Of a DNA stretch of 64,000 bases, positions 1-8,029 are shown piece after piece. The number at the start of each line of letters is the position of its first letter. The stretch's first letter is position 1. The notes beneath the pieces were generated by a model that was not told where the DNA came from, made no database searches, and saw only the letters and a list, made by a program, of their open reading frames with translations. The stretch is from assembly GCA_016712315.1 (NCBI GenBank), contig JADJRG010000013.1, forward strand, positions 434,001-498,000, in the 5' to 3' direction. Position numbers and translations under genes: made by a program. The stretch comes from Nannocystis sp. Its GTDB lineage: Bacteria; Myxococcota_A; Polyangia; Nannocystales; Nannocystaceae.

Positions 1-795
1 CCCGCGTACATCAGCGCCGACGAGCGCGCCGCGATCCTCGAGTGGCTCGCCACCTTGCACCCGATCTGGGAGCAGCGCTACGCCGCCAACCACCCGCCGC
101 CGCCGGGTCAACCCAGCCGCCCATTGCTCCGCCCCGTCTACTGGCTCGGCAACTGGCAGTTCGCCTGCCTCGACTACTACCGCCCCCCGCACGGCCTCCT
201 GGATCGCTGCGTCCGCGCCGAGCCTTTCCCCCCGGTGCTGCGCCGGATCGTCACGCGCGTCGAGGCCCTCGCGCGCGCCCGCTACCACGAGGCCGAGCGC
301 CCCGCCGCGTGGCAGCTCAACACCTGCCTCATCAATTATTACGGCGAGCGCTGGGACGGCCAGCGCTGGGTGGACAGCGCCCGCGTCGGCGAGCACCGCG
401 ACTTTGAGCCCGGCCCCGTCGCCTCGCTCTCCCTCGGCGAGCGCGCCTTGATCCAATTCGTCACCTCGCGGCGCCCTGGCCAGCAGGGCGAGGTCGTCCT
501 CGAGCGGTGGTTAGCGGACAGCTCCCTCGAGCTCTTCGGCGGCGCTTTTTATAAGGAGCGCACCTTCCACCGCGTCCAGCGCGTCGACAGCCGCGGCGGC
601 CACAGCTTCCCCCCCGAGATCGAGAATTTTCGGGCGCGCCGGATCAACTTCACCTTCCGCTACGTCCCTGAGGAGCACGTCCAGCCCTACCACCGCCTCT
701 CGATCGGCGCCCGCGACGACATCCGCCCGTACATGGCCGAGCTCGCCCGCCACGCCCCCTTCTTCGCCGCCGAGCTCGCCCGCGAGGCGCGCTGA
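1..795 (+). CDS. AlkB-like 2OG-Fe(II) oxygenase, 5' partial
   Basis: The frame is open from base 1, so the start lies upstream; 264 residues are visible. AlkB-family enzymes use 2-oxoglutarate and Fe(II) to demethylate alkylated bases oxidatively. The iron ligands can be read: His-Arg-Asp at about residues 132-134, followed by the strand VASLSLGERALIQF seen in AlkB, and a distal His in TFHRV at about 190. The 2OG-binding arginine motif RINFTFR at about 215-220 matches the AlkB RxNxTxR signature. The gene converges on the LysM endopeptidase gene downstream, and a short palindrome lies between the two. Family assignment is firm. The substrate (DNA, RNA or protein) is not determined by the sequence. 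Confidence 0.88.
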   Translation, partial: PAYISADERAAILEWLATLHPIWEQRYAANHPPPPGQPSRPLLRPVYWLGNWQFACLDYYRPPHGLLDRCVRAEPFPPVLRRIVTRVEALARARYHEAERPAAWQLNTCLINYYGERWDGQRWVDSARVGEHRDFEPGPVASLSLGERALIQFVTSRRPGQQGEVVLERWLADSSLELFGGAFYKERTFHRVQRVDSRGGHSFPPEIENFRARRINFTFRYVPEEHVQPYHRLSIGARDDIRPYMAELARHAPFFAAELAREAR

Positions 796-821
796 GCGAC
801 CTACCTCATTTTTGAAAGAAG

Positions 822-837
822 CTGTCCTCAGAGACAG
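822..837. repeat. 16-bp imperfect palindrome CTGTCCTCAGAGACAG
   Basis: Five-base arms CTGTC/GACAG flank a six-base centre. It lies between two convergent genes and covers the stop codon of the minus-strand LysM gene, so it could act as a weak bidirectional terminator. There is no T-run. It resembles other 16-mers in this window, notably at 26262-26277. Confidence 0.6.
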
Positions 838-2030
838 CCAGGATCGCCGGCCGGGCACTTGAAGCGCGCGTGGATGTGGTCGTGGTGCGCCGGCACGTGC
901 TGGATCACCGTCCCGCCCTTCTCTCGGCCGTGCGGGTACTGGAACAGCTCCGCCAGCGACTCCGCGCTCGCCCCTTGGCGCCGCGCGTGCTCGTAGAGCA
1001 GCCGCTGCAGCTCGTAGTCGAGGAAGAGGTGCTCCACCCCCCCCGGCGAGCTGCGCGTCGCCAGCAGCGCCTCTACCAGCGTCCACGTCGCCGCCACGTT
1101 CATCGAGCGCGGCCCCGCCGGCACGAACACCCTCGGGTACTCGCTCGGCTTCTTCTTATAAAAGAGCCCCAAGTCGACGTCGCGCCCCGACTGGTGGGAG
1201 CGGTGCCCCGGCAGCGCCCCACCTGACTCACGGGACAGGTCGCCGATCGCCAGCTTGTGCAGCCGCGGGTGCCGCTGCCGCGTCACCTCGATCGCGTGGC
1301 GCACATAGGCGACCGTGTGCTCCGCCGCCCACGCGCGCGCGCTGCGCCGCAGGTAGTAGCCCTTACCCGCCGGCATCTGCACGCCGTTCACCAGCTTGCC
1401 GTGGTTGGGGCGGCCGACGCTCTGACCGCGCACGATCGGCGCCTCAAAGCGGCCCGCGCCCCCGCGTCCCCCGCGCGGGATCCACAGGTCCATGCCCGGG
1501 TGGATCGTGTCGCCGCGGAGCCGGTTCTGTTGACGCAGCTCCGCGGTCGAGATCCCGTAGATCTTCGCCACGCGGGCCAGGCTCTCCCCGCGCTGCACCT
1601 TATGGCGGATCCTCTCGCTCTCGCTGGAGCTCGCCCCCGCCGCCCCCGCGCCCAACGCGCGGCTCGCCGGCTGCTCGCGCGCATTCGCGCCTTTCGCTGC
1701 CCCTCGCGTCGACCCGCCCGCGCCGCTCCCCCCGAGATCCGCCGCCACATGCCGCGAGCCCTTGCACTCCGGAATTTTTAGCCGCTGCCCCCGGTAGATC
1801 ACCGAACCTTCACGCAGCCGGTTCGCCGCCCGCAGCTCCACGAGCGAGCAGCCGTGCGCCCGCGCGATCGCCGACAAGTTCTCGCCCGCCCGCACCTCAT
1901 GGACGAGCGGCCGCGGCGCGTCGCTCGCCCCCTCCGCCGACACCGGCGCCAAGAGCGCCAGCACCAACCAAGCAGCCAGCGCGCGTGCGCGTGTCACCGT
2001 CGCCGACACAGACGGTCGGCTTAGCCTCAA
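828..2030 (-). CDS. LysM-containing penicillin-insensitive murein endopeptidase (MepA/M74-like)
   Basis: This is a secreted peptidoglycan hydrolase of 400 residues. A signal peptide is seen at about 1-36 (hydrophobic AAWLVLALLAPVSA). Two LysM domains that bind glycan follow at about 43-87 and 142-185, joined by a Gly/Ala/Ser linker. The C-terminal half (about 205-400) carries the M74 metallopeptidase signature HRSHQSGRDVD at 276-286 and the second zinc-site cluster HHDHIH at 382-387. MepA cleaves D-Ala-mDAP cross-links in the periplasm; E. coli MepA has no LysM domains, so this is a wall-targeted version. The most upstream ATG gives a sensible signal peptide and was kept. Confidence 0.9.
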   Translation of the reverse strand: MRLSRPSVSATVTRARALAAWLVLALLAPVSAEGASDAPRPLVHEVRAGENLSAIARAHGCSLVELRAANRLREGSVIYRGQRLKIPECKGSRHVAADLGGSGAGGSTRGAAKGANAREQPASRALGAGAAGASSSESERIRHKVQRGESLARVAKIYGISTAELRQQNRLRGDTIHPGMDLWIPRGGRGGAGRFEAPIVRGQSVGRPNHGKLVNGVQMPAGKGYYLRRSARAWAAEHTVAYVRHAIEVTRQRHPRLHKLAIGDLSRESGGALPGHRSHQSGRDVDLGLFYKKKPSEYPRVFVPAGPRSMNVAATWTLVEALLATRSSPGGVEHLFLDYELQRLLYEHARRQGASAESLAELFQYPHGREKGGTVIQHVPAHHDHIHARFKCPAGDPGCL

Positions 2031-2090
2031 GGGCCCGCCGAAGCAAATTTCGTCCTCACCCGGGCGCCGAGCCCCGCCGCTGCTGCGCGC

Positions 2091-3035
2091 CTACTCCGCC
2101 TTCGCCGCGAGCCCTGGCACGTGGCGCTCGATCCACGCGATCACCGTCGCCGTCACGTCCTCGCGCTCGACCTCGTTCAGCAGCTCGTGCCGCGCCTCGG
2201 GCCAGAAGCGGTCCTCGATCGCCAGCCCCACCCGACGCGCCATCTCGAGCCACTGCCGCACCTGCTTGCCCCCCGAACCGCCCACCGGATCGCGCCCGCC
2301 CGCGATCACCAAGATCGGCAGATCCCTGCGGATCCGCGCCAACGCCGCCGGGTCTTGCGCCGCCTGCTGCGCCCCCAGCAGGTCGATCCACAGCTGCGCC
2401 GAAGGGATGAACCCGCACCACGGATCGGCGACGTACTTGTCCACCTCCGTCGGATCCTTGGAGAGCCAGTCGAAGTCGGTGCGACTCGGCTTAAACGCCG
2501 CGTTATAGGCGCCAAACGCCATCTGGTTGAGCAGCTTCGAGCGCCCCCGCGCCCCCAGCCGCCGCTTCTCCACCTGCGCCGCCAGCTTGCCCGCGTGCAG
2601 CAGCGGCCCGACCTTACCCGCCGGCGCCGACAACATCGCCGCCGCCACCTCATCCGAGCGCCCTTGCAGCCAGGTCGTCACCACCCCAGAGCCCATGCTG
2701 TGGCCGAAGAGCAGCACCGGGGCGCCGGGGAAGCGCTGACGCGCCGCCTCGACCACCCGCGAGAGGTCATCCAGCACCCGCTGCCAGCCGTTATTCGCCG
2801 CGAAGAAGCCGTGCTCCGCCTCTGGCGAGCTGTGCCCGTGCCCGCGGTGGTCGTGGGCCAGCGCCGCGAAGCCCGCGGCCACCAGCGCCGCGGCGAAGCG
2901 GTCATAGCGGCCCCCGTGCTCCGCCAGCCCGTGACAGATCACGATCACCCCGCGCGGCCGCTCCGCGGGCGCCCACAGTCGCACAAAGGTCTGGTGGCCG
3001 TCGGGGGCGGGGATCGTGAACGTCGTGCTGGTCAT
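2091..3035 (-). CDS. alpha/beta hydrolase (monoacylglycerol lipase-like)
   Basis: A 314-residue serine hydrolase of the Hydrolase_4/S33 type. The oxyanion region CHGLAEHGG at about 34-42, nucleophile elbow GHSMG with Ser113, acid in AGGRDP (Asp249) and His283 in ARHELLNE form a complete catalytic triad. This arrangement is typical of monoacylglycerol lipases and lysophospholipases. No signal peptide is seen, so it is probably cytoplasmic. The frame stays open far upstream, but that part lies over the mscS gene in another frame; the ATG at 3035 starts the family-typical N terminus. It follows mscS by only 8 bases, so the two are probably co-transcribed. Confidence 0.88.
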   Translation of the reverse strand: MTSTTFTIPAPDGHQTFVRLWAPAERPRGVIVICHGLAEHGGRYDRFAAALVAAGFAALAHDHRGHGHSSPEAEHGFFAANNGWQRVLDDLSRVVEAARQRFPGAPVLLFGHSMGSGVVTTWLQGRSDEVAAAMLSAPAGKVGPLLHAGKLAAQVEKRRLGARGRSKLLNQMAFGAYNAAFKPSRTDFDWLSKDPTEVDKYVADPWCGFIPSAQLWIDLLGAQQAAQDPAALARIRRDLPILVIAGGRDPVGGSGGKQVRQWLEMARRVGLAIEDRFWPEARHELLNEVEREDVTATVIAWIERHVPGLAAKAE

Positions 3036-3043
3036 GGGGGCGC

Positions 3044-3853
3044 CTACGCGGCCTTGTGTACCACCAACTGCGGGAACGGGATCTCGATATTCGCCGCGCT
3101 CAGCGCCTCGTAGATCGCGCGGCGCAGCTCGTCTTGCATCGCCAAGAAGTCGTCCACGGTCGACCACGCGTGCACCACGAAGTCGAGCGAGCTCGCGCCG
3201 AAGCCGCTCATGATCACCCGCGGGGCTGGGTCCTTCAGCACCCGCCCCGTGCGCGCCGCCGCGAGCATCAGCGCCGCGCTCACCGCCTCGATCGACGCGC
3301 CATACGCGACCCCGATCTCGATCGCCGCCCGCCGGGTCCCGCGCGCCGTGTGGTTGATGATCGACCCGCCGGTCACCTGCCCGTTCGGGATCACGATCAG
3401 CTCGTTCGCCGGGCTCAGCAGGTTGGTCGCGAACAGCCCGATCTCCTCCACCTTGCCGGAGTGGCCGCCCGCGGTGACCGTATCGCCGATCACCATCGGC
3501 CGAAACAGCAGCAGCAGCACCCCGCTCGCGAAGTTCGCCAAGCTGCCCTGCAGCGCCAGACCGACCGCCAGGCCCGCCGAAGCGAAGAGCGCGACCACGC
3601 TCGTCGTCTCCACGCCGACCCGCCCCAGCGCCGCGATCACCACCGCCACCAGCACCGCGTACTGCGCGAGCGCCGCCAAGAACATCGCCAGCGAGCGGTC
3701 GAGCTGGCGCGCGAGCGCGACCCGCAGCAGCAGCCGGTGCAGCCACTTCGAGACCAGCCAGCCCACCGTGAAGATCAGCAGAGCGCCGACCGCGGCGATC
3801 ACAAAGTCAGTAAACGGCCGGAGGGCCTCTGGCAACACTGTACGATCCATCAT
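3044..3853 (-). CDS. MscS-family small-conductance mechanosensitive channel
   Basis: This 269-residue inner-membrane channel would release solutes during hypo-osmotic shock. It has about three transmembrane helices. The pore helix is Gly/Ala-rich and ends in GLALQGSLANFASGVLLL, the classic MscS TM3. The beta domain follows (RPMVIGDTV, then VIPNGQVTGGSIINHT). Length is close to E. coli MscS (286 residues). It is the first gene of a pair with the alpha/beta hydrolase at 2091-3035. The 187 bases upstream hold no gene. Confidence 0.93.
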   Translation of the reverse strand: MMDRTVLPEALRPFTDFVIAAVGALLIFTVGWLVSKWLHRLLLRVALARQLDRSLAMFLAALAQYAVLVAVVIAALGRVGVETTSVVALFASAGLAVGLALQGSLANFASGVLLLLFRPMVIGDTVTAGGHSGKVEEIGLFATNLLSPANELIVIPNGQVTGGSIINHTARGTRRAAIEIGVAYGASIEAVSAALMLAAARTGRVLKDPAPRVIMSGFGASSLDFVVHAWSTVDDFLAMQDELRRAIYEALSAANIEIPFPQLVVHKAA

Positions 3854-4040
3854 TTCCTCGATTCATCAGAGAATTGGCGATCGCAGGGTACACTGCGCGG
3901 CGCTGGCGGATCAACACAGCGCCGCCCACTATTCACAGGCGCGGCCCCAACACCCTCTGATCATTGACCAATTACACCGATCACAAAGCGCACGCCGGGC
4001 CCTGCCGGCGATCGCGGATTGACCTGGCGCCTGATCCCCC

Positions 4041-5486
4041 TTATCCTGCCTGGTCGCTCATAATCTCCGCGGCCGCGCGCTGCCCCGACTCGATCGCCCC
4101 TTGCATCCATCCGGCCCACGCCGAGGTGTGCTCGCCGGCGAAGTGCACGCGCCCCTCGGCGCGCCGCGTCACCGCGACGATCCACCACTGCCCCGGGAGG
4201 ATGTCCGTCCACGCCCCGCCGGCCCACGGGTCCTCGCGCCAGCAGTAGTGCTCGAAGGCCACCAGCTCGCCCTCGATCTCCGGGAAGAACGCCTTCACCG
4301 CGTCGATCGTGTAGGCCTGCCGCGCCTCGACCGGGAGGTCGCAATACGCGTCGGCCTTGTGATTCTGCGTATATGTACAGATCAGCCCCTTCTCCCCCGG
4401 CATAAACGGGCTCAGGTCCCAGACCCGCTCGACCGCGGTGTCTGTCTTCGCGATCTTCAGCCCGCCGATCCCCTCATCCTGCCAGAACCGCCGCTTCGTC
4501 TGTATATACCCGCGGCCTGCGTTCATCATAAAAAGCTCCTGGATCGCCCGCGTCTTATCCTCCGGGAAGGGCGGCGAGATCGTCACCTTACGCAGCGGCG
4601 GGAACGGGATCGCCACCACCACGTGGTCGCCGCGCAGCGTCTCGGTCGCCCCGTCGCGCTCGAACGTCACCGTCGCGCCGGCGGCGTCGTGCTCGATCTT
4701 CACCGCCTTCGCGCCCAACCACACCTTCTCCGCGCCGAGCGCCGCCGCCAGCGCCTCCGGCAGCCGGTCGTTCCCGCCCTTGATATGAAATGTCTGGTCC
4801 CACGCCTTATCGGCGACCTCCGCCGCCATCCACGCCAGCGCGCCGATCGTCGAGATCTCGCTGCCGTTGTCCGACTCGTAGAGGCGCAGCCACGCCTCGC
4901 TCGCCCCGCGCCCCCGCAAGAAGTCTGTATAGACCACGGGGTCATAGCGATCGATCACCCCCGCCTTGGGGAAGCTGCCGTCGCGAGGGTCGCCGAATTC
5001 ATCAAAGGCCCCGGCGATATACTCCGACCACAGATCGAGCCCGTGCTCCGCCTCATACGGCGTCAGCCCGGCCACCGGCCACGGCGCCCCCTCTTCATGC
5101 ATAAAGCGCTGACCGTCGATAAAATAGAGCGAATCGCCGCCCTGCCACGCCTCCAGCTCCAGCCCCAGCTCGGCGACATACGCCAGCACGCGCTCGTGCA
5201 CGTCCGCGATCCGCACCGCCCCGAGCTCCGCCGCGTGGCCGTCCTCGTACGGCGCCCGCGAGGTCAACACCCGCCCGCCGACCCGGAGCTGCCCCTCCAG
5301 CACCGTCACCTCGTACCCCTCCTTATCCAGCTCGTACGCCGCCGATAGCCCCGCCAGCCCCGCACCGAGCACGATCACCCGCCGACCGCCGCCCTCACCT
5401 TCAGCGGGCGTACAGCCGACCGCGGCCTGAGCCGTAAGAGCAGAAGCGACCTGGAGCAGACGACGACGAGTGAGCGAATTCGACAC
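4041..5486 (-). CDS. Tat-type flavin monoamine oxidase
   Basis: An FAD-dependent amine oxidase of 481 residues. The N terminus TRRRLLQVASALTAQAAVGC looks like a twin-arginine signal; Cys25 might also act as a lipobox cysteine, though the -3 residue is Ala. The Rossmann FAD site VLGAGLAGLSAAYEL begins at about 39, with the ribose-binding Glu in VLEGQ and then RVGGRV at 68-73. The C-terminal FAD motif HFAGEHTSAWAGWMQGAIES is typical of MAO/L-amino-acid oxidases. It probably oxidises an amine or amino acid outside the cytoplasm, releasing aldehyde or keto acid, ammonia and peroxide. Substrate unknown. No partner gene is obvious. Confidence 0.88.
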   Translation of the reverse strand: MSNSLTRRRLLQVASALTAQAAVGCTPAEGEGGGRRVIVLGAGLAGLSAAYELDKEGYEVTVLEGQLRVGGRVLTSRAPYEDGHAAELGAVRIADVHERVLAYVAELGLELEAWQGGDSLYFIDGQRFMHEEGAPWPVAGLTPYEAEHGLDLWSEYIAGAFDEFGDPRDGSFPKAGVIDRYDPVVYTDFLRGRGASEAWLRLYESDNGSEISTIGALAWMAAEVADKAWDQTFHIKGGNDRLPEALAAALGAEKVWLGAKAVKIEHDAAGATVTFERDGATETLRGDHVVVAIPFPPLRKVTISPPFPEDKTRAIQELFMMNAGRGYIQTKRRFWQDEGIGGLKIAKTDTAVERVWDLSPFMPGEKGLICTYTQNHKADAYCDLPVEARQAYTIDAVKAFFPEIEGELVAFEHYCWREDPWAGGAWTDILPGQWWIVAVTRRAEGRVHFAGEHTSAWAGWMQGAIESGQRAAAEIMSDQAG

Positions 5487-5536
5487 CCAAAAAAGCTATC
5501 CAAACGCGCGCCTGCGCACAAGCCCTCGCCGCCTGC

Positions 5537-7120
5537 CTAACGTCCCTGCCCCACCGCGCGCGCCAGCGAGCGCACCAGCGCCTCCAAGCTCGCCCCGCTC
5601 AGCCGCGCCTGCGCGGCCCCCAGCGCCACCTCACAGCCCGCCGACCAGAAGCGCCCGTGCGCCGCCGGGAACGCCGAGAGCGCCTCCATCACCGCCGCCG
5701 CCGCCTCGCCGAGCGCCCATGTCTCACCCCGCAGCCTCGGCGCCCCGCCCTGCGGATCGGGCAGCACCTCGGCGATCGGCGCCCCGCGCCCCAGCAGCCC
5801 CACCCGCAGCAGCACCGTCCAGCGCGCGCCGTCGACCGAGCGCGCCCGCAGATCCACGGCCACCCGCCCCAGCTCGCCGCGCAGCGCCACCACGCTCTCC
5901 GCGGGCTGCTCCAGCAGCAGCGGCGCCGCCATCTCCAGCCGCTCCGCCAGCTCGCCGAAGATCCCCTCGATCGGCGCAGGCGGCCCGACCGAGGCCGCCG
6001 CCGCCGCCACGCCATCGACCTCGACCCCCAGCTCTGCCCGCAGCGCCGCCAGCAGCGCCAGCAGCCCGGCGAAGTGCATCAGCGTCACCTGCGGGGTCGT
6101 CAGCCCGAGCCCGGCCGTCACCACCAGCGCCAGCGCCGCCCCGCGCGCCCGCTGCGTCGACGAGATCAGCGCGATCAACACCGCCGCGCCCGCCCCAAAG
6201 AGCCCCGCCAACACCGCCAACACCGCCCAACCGGGCGCGTGGGTCGGGAACGGCAGGTGAAAGCCGAACACCGAGCGCAGCAGCCCGCCGAGGCGCGGCT
6301 CCAGCAGCACGAACGAGCCCTCATACACCCGGAAGAGCCAGTGGACCGCCGTCGCGCTGCTGATCACCGCGAACACCCGCGCCCAGCGGTCGATCCGCGG
6401 CCGACACAGGACAAAGAGCCCGACGCCGCCCGCCGCGATCGCCCCGCTCAGCAGCCCCGCCGTCGGCTCCGTAAAAAATTGAGCGAAGGAGGCGCCACCG
6501 CCGAGCTCCAGCGCCAGCCGCGTCGCCGCCGGCAGCGCCGCCACCACCGCCACGGCCCGCGCCTGCGCCCCGAGCGACCGCCAGAGGAGGCCCAGACCTA
6601 GCGCCACCGCCGCCAGCAGGCCCGCGCTCCCCGCCTGGTGCACCCACCCCAGCTCCAACGGCCACAGCCCGCCCACATGCGCCCCGACCAACGCCACCAC
6701 CGCCGCGCCCCCGACCAGCGCCGGCGCCGCCCGCAGCCGCTCCAGCTCCGGCGCTAGCGCCCAGCCCTGCACCACCGTCGCCGCGATCACCGCCGAGAGC
6801 AGCGTCAAGAAGTGGTGGAGGATGAATTCCCCAAAATAGATCAGCGCCAGCGGCGAGCTGTAGAGCAGCGCCGTGATCAACGAGGCGCTCGTGCCCAGCG
6901 CCCCGACCACCCAGCCCATCACCCCGCGCAGCAGCCACGCCACCGCGCACAACGCCAACGACCCTGCCACCCCCAGGATCGCCGCGGTCGACCCGAACGA
7001 GGCGGCGCGCGCCAGGTCGTCCTGCGAGGCCAAGCCGAGCGCGACCCCTGCGGCCACCTGGAGCGCCCCCGCGATCACCACGATCGCCACCAGCAGCGAG
7101 CCTTGCGACCGCGGGCTCAT
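5537..7120 (-). CDS. polytopic membrane protein of unknown function
   Basis: A 527-residue protein with roughly ten or more hydrophobic helices between about residues 5 and 400, then a soluble C-terminal domain of about 120 residues with alternating strands and helices (for example RWTVLLRVGLLG). I do not recognise the family. The ATG at 7120 was chosen because the open frame further upstream runs into the tRNA-His gene. The C-terminal part could be a sensor or effector domain, but no motif supports a function. It is transcribed in the same direction as the tRNA, 59 bases downstream of it. Confidence 0.75.
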   Translation of the reverse strand: MSPRSQGSLLVAIVVIAGALQVAAGVALGLASQDDLARAASFGSTAAILGVAGSLALCAVAWLLRGVMGWVVGALGTSASLITALLYSSPLALIYFGEFILHHFLTLLSAVIAATVVQGWALAPELERLRAAPALVGGAAVVALVGAHVGGLWPLELGWVHQAGSAGLLAAVALGLGLLWRSLGAQARAVAVVAALPAATRLALELGGGASFAQFFTEPTAGLLSGAIAAGGVGLFVLCRPRIDRWARVFAVISSATAVHWLFRVYEGSFVLLEPRLGGLLRSVFGFHLPFPTHAPGWAVLAVLAGLFGAGAAVLIALISSTQRARGAALALVVTAGLGLTTPQVTLMHFAGLLALLAALRAELGVEVDGVAAAAASVGPPAPIEGIFGELAERLEMAAPLLLEQPAESVVALRGELGRVAVDLRARSVDGARWTVLLRVGLLGRGAPIAEVLPDPQGGAPRLRGETWALGEAAAAVMEALSAFPAAHGRFWSAGCEVALGAAQARLSGASLEALVRSLARAVGQGR

Positions 7121-7179
7121 CCCTGTCCTTGGGCAAGGCGGGCGCGCCCCACCAGCCCACGAGGGCGAGCGGGGCGCTT

Positions 7180-7257
7180 TGGGGCGGCTAATGGGGCTCG
7201 AACCCATGACCTCTCGGACCACAACCGAGCGCTACTACCAACTGAGCTACAGCCGCC
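7180..7257 (-). tRNA. tRNA-His (anticodon GTG), CCA encoded
   Basis: The minus strand folds as a cloverleaf. There is an eight-pair acceptor stem GGCGGCTG/TAGCCGCC, which includes the extra G(-1):C73 pair that marks tRNA-His. The anticodon stem CTCGG/CCGAG has loop TTGTGGT (anticodon GTG), and the T arm is ATGGG/CCCAT with TTCGAGC. CCA follows at 7182-7180. The D arm is one base longer than in E. coli tRNA-His: GCTC pairs with AGC only if an extra T is bulged or moved into the loop. Confidence 0.95.
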
Positions 7258-7358
7258 GTGTCGGTGCGTCCGCGCTCTTTTGGGGCGCGGCGGGCTGGGT
7301 GGATAACACAGATCGCCGGCCTGTGAACAGCCGCCTCGCAAAAAAAACCGAGCGCCCT

Positions 7359-7940
7359 TCATCCCTCCGCCTCAGGCCCTAGAGGCCCGCTCTCGCCCGC
7401 CTCCGCAGACCCGCCCGCAGGCGCCGCCGCCTCACGCGCCTCGATCGCCCCCGCCCCGTCGTGCCCGCTCAGCACCCGCAGCCACAGCGGGAAGAGCCCG
7501 CCGATCTCCAGCGCCAACCCCCGCGGCACCACCGCGTACGCGAGCCCGTGGTTCGACATGTATCCGACGATCCCCGCGCTCCCGTCGCTGATCGCCGCCT
7601 TCGCCGCCGCCTCGACGTACACCCGCGCCAGCGCGCCGGTCTGGGTCGTCAAGTGAAAGGGCTCCGCCGCCGCGCTCGGGATCGGCCCCGCGCTGTCCAG
7701 CCGCTGCGCGTCGACCGCTCGGCGGATCGCCTCATAACGCGCCCCCTTGTTCGCCCCCTCCAGCGCCCGCAGATCCAGCCCAGAGCGCCGCGGCGGCGCC
7801 TTCGTCGCGCCTTGGTCCTGGCCCTTCGCCGGCTTCGCGCCCTTCGGCGCCTTCGCCTCCTTGGATCGCCGCTCCTGCGCCGCGATCTCCTCCTTCGTGA
7901 CCAGCCCTGCGGCCGCCAGCTTCGCCTTGAGGTCGAGCAT
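7359..7940 (-). CDS. DUF2058 family protein (YaiL-like)
   Basis: A 193-residue protein. The N terminus MLDLKAKLAAAGLVTKEEI matches the DUF2058 start, in which a short helix ends in AGLV. A Lys/Ala/Pro-rich charged linker follows (about 22-55). The globular part YEAIRRAVDAQRLD, then PFHLTTQTGALARVYV and IVGYMSNHGLAYAVVP, resembles the conserved core of YaiL-like nucleoid- or polynucleotide-associated proteins. The molecular role of the family is not settled. It is divergent from mpl with 89 bases between. Confidence 0.75.
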   Translation of the reverse strand: MLDLKAKLAAAGLVTKEEIAAQERRSKEAKAPKGAKPAKGQDQGATKAPPRRSGLDLRALEGANKGARYEAIRRAVDAQRLDSAGPIPSAAAEPFHLTTQTGALARVYVEAAAKAAISDGSAGIVGYMSNHGLAYAVVPRGLALEIGGLFPLWLRVLSGHDGAGAIEAREAAAPAGGSAEAGESGPLGPEAEG

Positions 7941-8029
7941 GTACGGGGGAATCTACACCGCCTCCTCGCGCCCGTGCACCCGCCCGACGCGCTTGACCCA
8001 GGGGGCCCCGAGGTCCATCCTTCCGCGCC

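Noticed and set aside
7124..7139. CTGTCCTTGGGCAAGG as a further 16-bp element
   Set aside because: Only about 9 of 16 bases match the consensus, which is near the chance level here.
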